DNA from: an uncultured Eubacteriales bacterium
GTDB taxonomy: Bacteria > Bacillota > Clostridia > Oscillospirales > CAG-272
NCBI GenBank assembly: GCA_949299535.1
Contig: CASGAQ010000009.1
Span: 1 to 64,000, forward strand
Reading direction: 5' to 3'
Length of the DNA: 64,000 nt
The position numbers and the translations under genes were made by a program. The notes beneath the pieces are model-generated. The model was not told the origin of the DNA and made no database searches. It worked only from the letters and a program-made list of their open reading frames with translations. Shown here in pieces: positions 1 through 8,033 of the stretch; positions within the stretch are counted from its first letter, which is position 1, and every line of letters starts with the position of its first letter.

Positions 1-122
1 GCTCCAATTGGTCTCTTTTGTAATGTAATTTACTCCAACTGTACCTCATTGAACTATTATACCGGAGAGCAACTTTGTTTCATAGACACTGTTTTATTTT
101 GGGCTTACGATTAAATTTTAAT

Positions 123-159
123 GAGGTTGTCTCTAAGGTGACAACCTCGTTTTCTTTTT
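123..159 (+). terminator. Intrinsic terminator
   Basis: A perfect 9-bp stem (GAGGTTGTC 123-131 with GACAACCTC 140-148) is followed by a T-rich tract on the plus strand. It probably ends a transcript entering from beyond the left edge. I see no gene in 1-122. Confidence 0.75.
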
Positions 160-361
160 AAAAAGTGTAAGTACTAAATCCCCCGTGTTTTTTACGAAAT
201 GTTAAGCGAAGCATCTCAAAGTTTGAGAAACGAACACCCAAATAGGTCTGATTATCAAAATCTACGTGAGACTTGGTTGTCTTGCCGAAAATCTCCTTGA
301 AGAAATTTCAAAGAGCGGGTCCAGCCCTTCCCCATTCTATTTTATTCGTTCTAACTTCCAT
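158..361 (-). pseudogene. Small frameshifted gene remnant
   Basis: On the minus strand an AAAGGA ribosome binding site precedes ATG at 361. That frame opens with MEVRTNKIEWGRAGPAL and stops early. A second frame directly downstream reads coding-like to a stop at 158, with FFKEIFGKTTKSHVDF near its start and ending GGFSTYTF. The two pieces look like one small protein of about 65 residues split by a frameshift. I do not recognise the family. It lies next to the S24 repressor and probably belongs to the same decayed mobile segment. Confidence 0.35.
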
Positions 362-431
362 GATGTTATATCCTTTCATGATATGATATAGCAAACGCAT
401 CCTGCAAAATAACGAAGGAAACGTTTTACTT

Positions 432-1142
432 TTACTCCTCAGCTACTCCAAGCACTCTACCACAACAGTATACACTGTCTAAAGCACTGAGCTTGATGGG
501 CTTGTATGCGCTATTATGAGATATCAAGCACTTCTCGCCAAGTTCCTTGATATAAGCTTCGCCGTTCACAACAAAGATACCAATTTCTCCAACATCTATT
601 GCAGAACACTTTTCAACGAAAACCTTGTCTCCACTGTGATAGGTTGGCTCCATACTGTCACCGGAAATCGGAATCACATAATCTGCATCCTCTGCTTGGG
701 GAACTTCCTTCACCCAAATATCCTCGGGCGTTTCAGTCTCAAGGAAATTACCCGTACCAGCGGAAGCAGGGTAATTATAGAAATCAAACTTCAACATACG
801 AGCTCTTTGCTTTTTCGATTGCATAGAAAGCATTCTATCAAACTCAACGTTCAATACAGAGTCAACCGCAGATTTGCCGAATGTGTCGAGTTTGCGGTAT
901 TTTTTTATCATACCCATCTCGTCAACAGAAGGATACTCGCCTGTAATATTAAAAAGGTAATCAGGAGTAATATGTAATGCTTGACAGATACTCGGAATTT
1001 TGTCAATAGCAGGTCTGGAATTTGCACTCTCCCAGTTGTTTATAACCGTACCTGTCTTTTCTCCAATCATCTTTGCAAGCTGTACCTGTGTGAGTCCTCT
1101 CTCCATACGTACTGCCTTGATTCTTTCACCAATAAGTTTCAT
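432..1142 (-). CDS. XRE-family repressor with S24 (LexA/CI-type) peptidase domain
   Basis: This is a 236-residue protein. Residues about 1-65 form a Cro/CI helix-turn-helix (GLTQVQLAKMIGEKTGTVIN). The C-terminal half is an S24 peptidase, with the SGDSMEPTYHSGDKVF segment carrying the catalytic serine and VNGEAYIKEL the lysine region. Proteins of this type repress phage or SOS-like genes and self-cleave when RecA filaments form. The start at 1142 is chosen because GGAGGT lies 8 bases upstream; the longer reading frame to 1202 would run through the promoter. It is transcribed divergently from a UmuC-type polymerase, a pairing seen in mobile elements of Firmicutes, and three operator-like repeats lie between the two. 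Confidence 0.9.
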   Translation of the reverse strand: MKLIGERIKAVRMERGLTQVQLAKMIGEKTGTVINNWESANSRPAIDKIPSICQALHITPDYLFNITGEYPSVDEMGMIKKYRKLDTFGKSAVDSVLNVEFDRMLSMQSKKQRARMLKFDFYNYPASAGTGNFLETETPEDIWVKEVPQAEDADYVIPISGDSMEPTYHSGDKVFVEKCSAIDVGEIGIFVVNGEAYIKELGEKCLISHNSAYKPIKLSALDSVYCCGRVLGVAEE

Positions 1143-1173
1143 AACAATTATACCTCCATGGTACTGTACATAT

Positions 1174-1202
1174 ATTATAACACACAAATTTTGGATTGTC
1201 AA
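1174..1202 (-). promoter_or_regulatory. Promoter of the S24 repressor
   Basis: Read on minus, TTGACA (1202-1197) is separated by exactly 17 bp from TATAAT (1179-1174), a perfect sigma-A consensus. The transcript would start just upstream of the ribosome binding site at about 1151-1157. The -35 lies in one arm of the inverted repeat TTGTCAATAG (1196-1205) / CTATTGACAA (1231-1240). Confidence 0.85.
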
Positions 1203-1257
1203 TAGAAAAATTCAAGAATTTTGGATTTTCCTATTGACAATACAATAATCTTGGAAT
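1187..1257. promoter_or_regulatory. Triple operator-like direct repeat
   Basis: AATTTTGGATT occurs at 1187-1197 and 1217-1227, and the variant AATCTTGGAAT at 1247-1257. The spacing is exactly 30 bp each time, about three helical turns, so all three face the same side of the DNA. They overlap or flank both divergent promoters, as expected for binding sites of the adjacent S24 repressor. The repeats are directly visible; their role as operators is inferred. Confidence 0.6.
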
Positions 1258-1262
1258 ATAAT
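1234..1262 (+). promoter_or_regulatory. Promoter of the umuC-like remnant
   Basis: TTGACA (1234-1239) and TATAAT (1257-1262) have a 17-bp spacer, a perfect consensus. A third operator-like repeat covers the spacer and -10 (1247-1257), so repressor binding would block it. Confidence 0.85.
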
Positions 1263-1321
1263 ATATGCACTTCCAAGAAATTTGAGCCTTTGGGCTGAAA
1301 AGTTATGAGAGAGGGGTATAT

Positions 1322-1627
1322 ATGCCGGAGAGAGCGATATTGCATATCGACATGAACAATTTCTATGCATCCGTCGAATGCATGCTTAACCCAGACTTGA
1401 AGCCTTTTCCGATTGCAGTATGCGGAAGTCAGGAAGAACGGCACGGAATCGTCCTTGCCAAGAACTACACAGCCAAAGCAAAAGGAGTCAGAACAGGTGA
1501 AGCTATTTGGCAGGCCAAACTGAAATGCCCCAATCTTGTAGTAGTCCCCCCTCATTACGATCAGTATATGAAATTCTCCAAGCTCGCACGAGAAATATAT
1601 GGGAGATATACTGACCTTATAGAACCC
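1322..1627 (+). pseudogene. Truncated Y-family DNA polymerase (UmuC/DinB-like)
   Basis: The first about 100 residues are a clear Y-family polymerase palm start: ILHIDMNNFYASVECMLNP carries the first metal-binding aspartate, and LAKNYTAKAKGVRTGEAIWQ the conserved finger segment. Homology stops at about 1627 (REIYGRYTDLIEP), just before the second catalytic motif. Beyond that point the plus strand is antisense to another gene. The full family has about 400 residues, so the product would be inactive. The start ATG at 1322 follows an AGAGGGG ribosome binding site, and promoter and operator are intact. It was probably the lesion-bypass polymerase controlled by the S24 repressor. Confidence 0.85.
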
Positions 1628-1791
1628 TTGTCATTCTTGATGCGTTTTTCCAATTCCCAAAACTTCTCGGAAGCCAAAGACTCACTCCGCAGAAGCTCGG
1701 CATACTCAAGGAGTAGCTTTTCCATATATGCTTCTTGCCATTCCCCAATCTTTTTTCGGAACAGCAACCAGTCTTGTTTAAATATCTCCAT
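1623..1791 (-). pseudogene. 3'-truncated small conserved protein of Firmicute mobile regions
   Basis: On minus, a GGAGG site precedes ATG at 1791. The protein begins MEIFKQDWLLFRKKIGEW and runs coherently to KRIKNDKG, after which the frame enters the antisense of the umuC fragment. The full family, as I remember it, is about 95-110 residues, acidic and charged, often mis-annotated as 'multidrug transporter', and of unknown function. A deletion or inversion has joined its middle to the middle of umuC. Confidence 0.6.
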
Positions 1792-1862
1792 ATTTCCTCC
1801 AACCTCAAGCCGATTCGATCACATTCGCGGCACTCCAAATCCTTTGTAATGACTGACAGAAT

Positions 1863-3059
1863 TTAGAGAACGATCCATTTTCCTTTTTGGCTTGTTCCTT
1901 CTCTTGCCAAGCGATGTGCTTTGCTTAACTTACCGATATAATACTTTACTTGGCTTTTGGAAATGTTTAACTCTTCTGCAATCTGAACTTGCGTAATTTG
2001 GGGATTGTTTTTTATAACAGCCAAGATGCGGTTTTCAGTGGTTTCTAAACCAACTTGGTCTGTACCTTGGTCAGCTTGGTCTAAACCTTGGTCAGCTTGG
2101 TCTAACCTTTGGTCAAGAGTTAATTTGGTCGTCATTTTATTTCTTTGCTCAATGTTGTTTTTCAGAATAAGCGTAACAGCCTGTTCGGTTTCCGTATAGA
2201 TCGGTGACTCCAAGTTCTGCTCTTTCATATCTGAATAGATACGCTTAACGCCCTCATTCAACTCACGGACAAAACCGAATTCGGTGAGAACACGAGCAAT
2301 TTGGGGGTTCCTCGAAAATCTTGTTTCTTGGATATTGTCAACAGTTACAAGATTGGGAAGTTTGCCCGGGCTGAGGATCTCAAGGCGGTCATCATACATC
2401 GTAACTCGGATATAGTTTCCGGACAAAGCATATTCACGATGCGTAACGGCATTGACAATACCCTCAAGCCATGCAAATTCAGGATATTCGGGCTGTGTCT
2501 TGAATTGTCCCGTCTTGGGATCAAGGGCGGTAAATTCTCTAAGCTGAATAGACAGAAACTGCTTGGCTTTTTCAATCAATCTCGGAAGCGGTTCCTCAAT
2601 ATTCACATCCTTGATAATATTCATTCGAGTGCCGACTTCGGCTGACGTTCCATCATACCGAATAAAGCGAATACGGCAATTTGAAAAGAACTGGGTAACG
2701 GTGGAAGCAAACAACAAGACGGCAGCATTTGTCAGTTTTTCTTCGCCATGAATCCTTCTGATAAAACCACGTGCCTTCAAAACTTGATGGGTAGACAAGT
2801 CATCTGCCCCGATTCGATGCTTATACTCCGCAATCAAGTTCTCATCAAGATCCTCGATCTCCGCATCGGTATTACATTCATCTTCGTAATGACGCGTGTT
2901 CTTGTTATATTCAAGATTGCGCAGATCCATCCCCTTCAATTCTTTGGTTCTGTCACCGATCCGCAAGAAGGTGGAGTCGTTTGTTGTACGAATGATCTGG
3001 TCAATGCTTGGACGAATATGCAGAAGCAGAAGACGGTCATCTTCGCCGTTTGCATTCAT
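1863..3059 (-). CDS. AlbA_2/HATPase_c_4 ATP-binding regulator (RecG-like), N-terminally shortened
   Basis: The protein has 398 residues. Residues about 10-60 match the end of an AlbA_2 (divergent AAA_4) domain (STFLRIGDRTKELKG, LEYNKNTRHYED). Residues about 190-290 are the HATPase_c_4 region (EGIVNAVTHREYALSGNYI, ILSPGKLPNLV). The C-terminus (340-398) is a winged helix with a TQVQIAEELNISKSQVKYYI recognition segment. Family members normally start about 100 residues earlier, so the N-terminus is missing. The start at 3059 has GGAGG 15 bases away and overlaps the end of the upstream helix-turn-helix gene, which suggests translational coupling. An odd 21-bp tandem repeat (2065-2106) encodes a LDQADQG repeat in the linker. 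Confidence 0.7.
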   Translation of the reverse strand: MNANGEDDRLLLLHIRPSIDQIIRTTNDSTFLRIGDRTKELKGMDLRNLEYNKNTRHYEDECNTDAEIEDLDENLIAEYKHRIGADDLSTHQVLKARGFIRRIHGEEKLTNAAVLLFASTVTQFFSNCRIRFIRYDGTSAEVGTRMNIIKDVNIEEPLPRLIEKAKQFLSIQLREFTALDPKTGQFKTQPEYPEFAWLEGIVNAVTHREYALSGNYIRVTMYDDRLEILSPGKLPNLVTVDNIQETRFSRNPQIARVLTEFGFVRELNEGVKRIYSDMKEQNLESPIYTETEQAVTLILKNNIEQRNKMTTKLTLDQRLDQADQGLDQADQGTDQVGLETTENRILAVIKNNPQITQVQIAEELNISKSQVKYYIGKLSKAHRLAREGTSQKGKWIVL

Positions 3060-3267
3060 GATAGTTAGTCTCGTCCTCCTTTTTTGATTTTATATACTTT
3101 CCGCTTTTTATTCGAGCGTCACAAGGCTTTTCCGCATTCTCAGGAATTATCCACATTGAACCTGCTTTCTGCGCACCTTCTATTCTTCCTTCGTTGCAAA
3201 GCAGTCCCACTCGTCTGGAAGACAATCCCCATTTGAGAGCTGCCTCGGAAGCAGATATATACTTCAT
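3037..3267 (-). CDS. Small helix-turn-helix protein (excisionase/MerR-like)
   Basis: This is a 76-residue protein. It begins MKYISASEAALKWGLSSRRV, a MerR/excisionase-type winged helix that senses position along DNA, followed by IEGAQKAGSMWIIP and a basic tail. GGAGGT lies 8 bases upstream of ATG 3267, which fixes the start; an earlier in-frame ATG at 3291 lacks a site. It overlaps the following ATP-binding regulator by 23 bp. Such short proteins commonly sit in front of Fic or AlbA_2 genes in Clostridia. Its DNA target is unknown. Confidence 0.7.
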   Translation of the reverse strand: MKYISASEAALKWGLSSRRVGLLCNEGRIEGAQKAGSMWIIPENAEKPCDARIKSGKYIKSKKEDETNYHECKRRR

Positions 3268-3594
3268 AAGCCCATACCTCCGACTAATCATTTCTATATA
3301 TTATATTCCAAAGTCGGAACAATATCAAGTGGTTTTTCAGAAAAATATGTAAATCCTTTTATTAACAACATTCAAAAAGCCCCAAATCACCAAATTACAC
3401 TTTTCAATAGAAAAACTCGTGTGATTTATACACTTTTCAAATGAAAATTAGGGCTCTAAAATACACTTTTTCAAAAAAATCGACATTTTTCAAAAATATT
3501 TTTTCGAAATGAATCAAAAAAGGTTGCCAAAACCCCCTGTTTTTTGGATATAGGTGAGGAACAAAAAATTCCTCGCTGATATTTGACAACTGAA

Positions 3595-3830
3595 TAGCGA
3601 TATAACAGATACGTTACCGACTCCGCGCGAGAGCGCAAGCCACACAAGCGAACGACCGCATTCCTTCCGAATGCAAACAGTCCTTCAGGACTTGGACTCA
3701 CGAGTAGCAATCGTGGGAAGGCCATGACAGGAGTTGGGGATAATGATACTTCCGTACTGCGGATGCCGGAGACCCGGCGGTTGGTGAGAGGCCAATGAGA
3801 TTGCTACGCTGGCAATCGTCTGTTATATGC
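3595..3830 (+). ncRNA. Large structured RNA, HEARO/omega-RNA-like
   Basis: No convincing coding frame runs through this roughly 235-base stretch, but it is dense in helices. A 10-bp closing stem pairs ATATAACAGA (3600-3609) with TCTGTTATAT (3819-3828). Inside are GCATTC/GAATGC (3658-3663/3669-3674), AGTCC/GGACT (3679-3683/3688-3692), CACGA/TCGTG (3699-3703/3711-3715), GCCGG/CCGGC (3765-3769/3774-3778), TTGG/CCAA (3781-3784/3792-3795) and GATTGC/GCAATC (3799-3804/3812-3817). The 3' part (GGCCAATGAGATTGCTACGC) resembles, from memory, the 3' end of HEARO RNAs, the omega RNAs of IscB elements. No IscB gene follows. The family name is an inference; the structure is directly visible. A separate 8-bp hairpin lies just upstream at 3554-3576. 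Confidence 0.55.
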
Positions 3831-3841
3831 CCATGGGTAAA

Positions 3842-3983
3842 ACCATAATGTCGGGGGTGTTGGGCGACAAATACGACAAGACATATTTCAAAAAACAAAA
3901 CGAACCTACAGAAGATGCAATGAAGTTTATCAGGACAAAGATCCCAATCGTTTGGATACTGCCAAGGTCATCAAAAAGTTCTT
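3842..3983 (+). pseudogene. Unrecognised coding-like fragment
   Basis: In one plus frame the stretch reads smoothly as VGRQIRQDIFQKTKRTYRRC and then a charged segment ending DTAKVIKKFF. It then runs into sequence antisense to the IS3 transposase. There is no start codon with a ribosome binding site. It starts 12 bases after the structured RNA and could be the remains of the gene the RNA or the IS element landed in. I do not recognise the family. Confidence 0.3.
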
Positions 3984-4497
3984 CTGCTACGTTGATTCCA
4001 CGCTCGCTTAATTTGTGCTTGATAGGCTTTTTCCCCAAGCGATATTCGCTTTGGTCAAAGAATTCCTTGATCAGCTTCTTCAGCTGCTCGTCATCCAGCT
4101 CGTGTTGTGTCGGAGATTGCTCACGATGCTTACGATTGTAATAAGTGCCGGTCGGAAGGCTGACAGCATCGCACAAAACTCTGACGGAATAACACCCCTT
4201 TAGACTATCCACTGCCTTTGTCTTCTCGGCGTTGGAAGCTGTGGGAGAGCATTTCAAAATGCTTTGTGCCTCTAAAACAGCCTTCATACGATCGAGCTTC
4301 CGTTGCATGTGTTTAACGCTACCTCCACTCGAGTGACGAGGTTTCTCCAAAACACCTCGTTGATATTGCTGTTTCCAAGCAAACATCGTGCTTTCAGGAA
4401 CATGGAATTCCTGTAGGGTTTCCTTCACCGTGTGGTGATCGAGATAGAATTCAACGACTTTTTTCTTGAATTCCGTGGTGTACTTTTGATTTGACAT
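3984..4497 (-). mobile_element. Truncated IS3-family transposase
   Basis: On minus, GGAGGT precedes ATG 4497. Residues 1-95 are OrfA-like: a helix-turn-helix (MSNQKYTTEFKKKVVEFYLD, VPESTMFAWKQQY) and a coiled region. The frame continues into an OrfB-like start (SLKGCYSVRVLCDAVSLPTG, YRLGKKPIKHKLSERGI). The rve/DDE catalytic domain is absent because the homology ends at about 3984, where it abuts the fragment on the opposite strand. Full OrfAB proteins have about 380 residues, so this copy cannot transpose. No terminal inverted repeats were found. OrfA and OrfB appear fused in one frame rather than joined by frameshifting. Confidence 0.8.
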
Positions 4498-4706
4498 TTT
4501 TATTACCTCCTTGTCAAATATCCAACTATTATACACCCAATTTGTAAACTCCACTATATACTTTGAGGAAAATATGAGTAAAAAACAAGCTCCCGATTTT
4601 GACGGCGAGGGCTATTTACATTATATGTATATGCATTGAAATATTCACGATTATATGATATACTTTATATAAGTGTATCTATATGCAAAAAATGATGGAG
4701 GTAACT

Positions 4707-5752
4707 ATGAACTCCAAATATCAAAAAACAATAGATTTTCTCCTTGAATATGCTTGCCCAAATATAAGGTACTTGGTTCACCATGATATGCTTGGCACTC
4801 CTATGGACGAATCCTTTATGGTAGCACTTCAAAACGAGATCTTGGCACAATCAAATACGCAAAAGCATTTGTCCGCACAGCATCCCGACGGGTGGTTTGG
4901 TCACGAGCTTCACGGTATTGACGGTATGGACTGTCATATCGGTGGCCTTTTGAACTTGGGCGTTGAAGCAAGTCATCCTGCGATACAAAAGGTGGTCACT
5001 GCGTTGTTGACACTTGAAATCGCATCGACACACAAGAATTGGTTTCGCGGCGGTGCGGCATTGGATTCCGAGGGGCGCGGTGTTGACCGTGCCATCGTTG
5101 CCAACATCCTCGCTATGACAAAGGCTCCCGAAAATATTCCCATTTATGCGGAATAATTGACCTTGGCGTTTGAGCATCTGGCGGCGGTATTGGAGTATAA
5201 CTCGGTTGACGATTTTTCTATCAGGGGCAAGAACGAGCGATACTACAAGCCAAAAGTCAGATTTCCCGGCGCGAATCACATCGGCATTCTTGCCGCCACA
5301 CAAGGCTGGCGTACCGAGGAAAATATGAATGCCGCAAAAGCGGCGGTCAAGCGAGCTTACGAAATTATGAAGGATGTTGACGAATATATTACATTCAAAA
5401 AGCCGTCGGAGTTCGGCGGTGGATTCGTCGGCTCGTTCAACTATAATTGGCAAGCGTTGAAGCCCTTGACCGAGGAACAGATCGTCAATATCATCAACAG
5501 CTCCTACAACTTCCAATTCGCATTTTAGCTCAGTGCATTTACCAGTGTTCCCGATTGGGTAAAACAGCACAACGGTACATACGAAGTTCTTGCCGATATG
5601 CTGGATCGGAATGTTATATTCAATCAGATTCCCGAAAGCGCACTAAAAGCATTCAAACAGGTGTCGGGAAAAGAGCCTAATTATCGCAAGAAGCATGCCG
5701 CAGAATGTGATGTTGTGTATGCGATTCTTAAAGCGTGCTGGCAAAAAGTATA
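4707..5752 (+). pseudogene. Uncharacterised protein gene with two in-frame stop codons
   Basis: A GGAGGTAACT site precedes ATG 4707. One continuous frame to TAA 5752 encodes about 348 codons, interrupted only by TAA at 5154-5156 and TAG at 5526-5528; no frameshift is present. Motifs such as QHPDGWFGHELHG, ACPNIRYLVHHDML and NHIGILAATQGWR suggest an alpha-helical repeat (toroid-like) protein of the kind found uncharacterised in Clostridia; this is a weak guess. It precedes the OLD/UvrD pair by 97 bases. A TTG immediately after the first stop could allow reinitiation, but no good ribosome binding site is there. Two separate point mutations suggest recent decay. Confidence 0.65.
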
Positions 5753-5849
5753 ATATTTATCAATTAAAAATTACAGAAAACATGTAGAGCAAAAGCACTC
5801 TATGGCGCAATTCGCGTACCAATCCTACAAATAAAAGGAGCCGAACATT

Positions 5850-8033
5850 ATGAAAATATCCTCTGTTTACATTCAAAACTTCAAAAAATTGTATCGTTGT
5901 AAAATTGATTTTAGCAAGGATACGACTTTGTTTGTTGGTGCCAATAATAGCGGTAAGACTTCTGCCATGGATGCGCTTGGAAAATTTTTGGATTGACATC
6001 CATTTGTTTTTAATGATTTTACAATTTCGAATCGAGAGTTATTAAACAAAATCGGAGCCCAGTGGGAAATCCCCGATTGTGAAAAGCCAGAATCCATTTC
6101 GAATTGGTCGAATTTACTTCCCGCTATGGATGTGTGGCTTGATGTTGCTTTGCAGGATATACACCATGTCGTTAGTATTATTCCCACCCTCGACTGGCGA
6201 GGCGGACTACTGGGGGTTCGCTTATTGTTTCAACCGCAGAAGATTGAAACATTGTTCATGGAGTATCGGGAAGCTTTTTTTGCTGCGCGAGAAACGGAGA
6301 AAAAGAATCCCGGTAAAGAGGCTATCCAACTCTTTCCTAAAAACTTATGTGATTTTCTTGAAAGAAAACTATCGACATACTTTACTATCAAGTCATACAT
6401 TTTAGATCCGAGCAAAGCAATCGAACCTTCTCCTCAAGAAACTGTTTTCGAAATGGAATGCCTTACAGACAACCCATTAAAAGGTATTGTCCGTATAAAC
6501 ATGATCAGTGCACAACGTGGGTTCTCTGATACCGAAAAAAAGGAACTTTCTGAAGTTGAAAGGACAAGCCTTTCTTCTCAGATAAGAGGATATTATGACA
6601 AGCATCTTGATCCGGAAAAAACACCTTCGTCGGAAGATCTCAGTATTCTTGTGGCGACAGAGCAAGCCAGAAAAGTTTTTGACCAAAATCTAGAAACAAA
6701 ATTCGAGCCTGCAATTAAAGAACTTGAAGAATTAGGATATCCCGGTGTAACAAATCCTCAGATTACAATTTCAAGCAAAGTGACTACAACCGAGATGCTG
6801 AAGCATGATTCAGCCGTACAGTATTCTCTTGGTGCAAAAGAAGAAGGCTTTATGCTCCCGGAAAAATATAACGGCTTAGGTTATCAAAATTTGATTTCGA
6901 TTGTATTTGATTTAATAACATTCCGTGATGGTTGGATGCGTAAAGGAAAAGCGCGCTCGACAGATGAAATAATTGAGCCTTTGCAGTTAGTGCTTGTTGA
7001 GGAACCCGAGGCGCATTTACATGTGCAAGTACAACAGGTGTTTATTCGTAAGGCATATAGTATTCTTCGAAATCATGAGAAGTTAGGCACCAACAATCTG
7101 TTTTCAACTCAGTTAGTAATCAGTACTCATTCCAGTCATATTGCACGAGAGGAAAAGTTTGCAAATCTGAGGTATTTCAAACGGTTACCCAAAGGATTTG
7201 AATGTAAGGTTGCAACATCAAAAGTAGTCAATTTGTCGGATGTGTTTGGAGAAGAAAACGATACTGATAAATTTGTAACCCGATATTTGCAGACAACACA
7301 TTGCGACTTGTTTTTTGCGGATGGAGCTATTTTGGTTGAGGGTTCTGCAGAACATATGCTGCTTCCCCATTTCATCAGAAATAAATATTCAAAGTTGAAT
7401 CAACGATACATAACCATTCTTAACATCAACGGAAAGCACTCGCATCGTTTGGCTCCTTTGATTGACAAACTAGCTTTACCAACGCTGGTTATAACCGATT
7501 TGGATTCAGCCGAACCGACAGGATACCACGAAAAGGCAGAACCTGCGAGAAATAAAGGTTTGATAAGCAGTAATTATGCGATAACGAATTGGATTATAAA
7601 AAAGAATTTGTTGGATGATCTTTTAGATGTATCAGATGATGACAAAGTGGTGACAAAGAAATCCGTATGTGATTATCAAATTCGGGTAGCTTATCAAATT
7701 CCAATAAAGGTTACTCATCTTGATGTGGAAGTTGAAGCGTTGGCGAGAACTTTTGAAGATAGCTTGATATATACCAACTGGGATGTTTTAAGCAAATTAA
7801 ATGCAACAGATCCTGGACAGCTTTTGAAAAAATTAAAAGACGGATTTGATGCAAAGAAATCTTTTGATTCATTGAAAACAACAATTTTCAACGAACTAAA
7901 GAAATCGGAAGTAAAAGCCGAGTTCGCCTTGGATTTGATATTTTCTATAGCACCGGAAGAAATTGCTGTACCACAATATATCAATAAAGGACTTACTTGG
8001 TTAGAGAGTGTTTTGTGTACGGAGGTCAACTGA
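5850..8033 (+). pseudogene. OLD-family ATPase/TOPRIM nuclease (GajA-like), one in-frame TGA
   Basis: AAAGGAG precedes ATG 5850. The frame runs 727 codons with a single TGA at codon 49 (5994-5996), straight after the Walker A motif GANNSGKTSAMDALGKF. The rest is intact: the Walker B/signature segment (LVEEPEAHLHVQVQQ), the STHSSH switch, and a TOPRIM domain with VEGSAEHMLLPHF and VITDLDSAEP (the DxD metal ligands). OLD nucleases cut DNA in an ATP-regulated way and, next to a UvrD-like helicase, form Gabija-type phage defence. Its stop overlaps the next start (TGATG), so the two were co-translated. If TGA is read as stop, the ATPase is destroyed; a downstream start near 6126 would lack Walker A. 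Confidence 0.8.

Noticed and set aside
3595-3830. Group II intron 5' part
   Set aside because: There is no GUGYG 5' end, no domain V hairpin and no reverse transcriptase. The closed multi-hairpin layout fits a HEARO-like RNA better.
4707-8033. Alternative genetic code explaining the in-frame stops
   Set aside because: All three stop codons occur in frame here, and housekeeping genes in the window end normally. Reassigning all three is not possible; recent point mutations are simpler.
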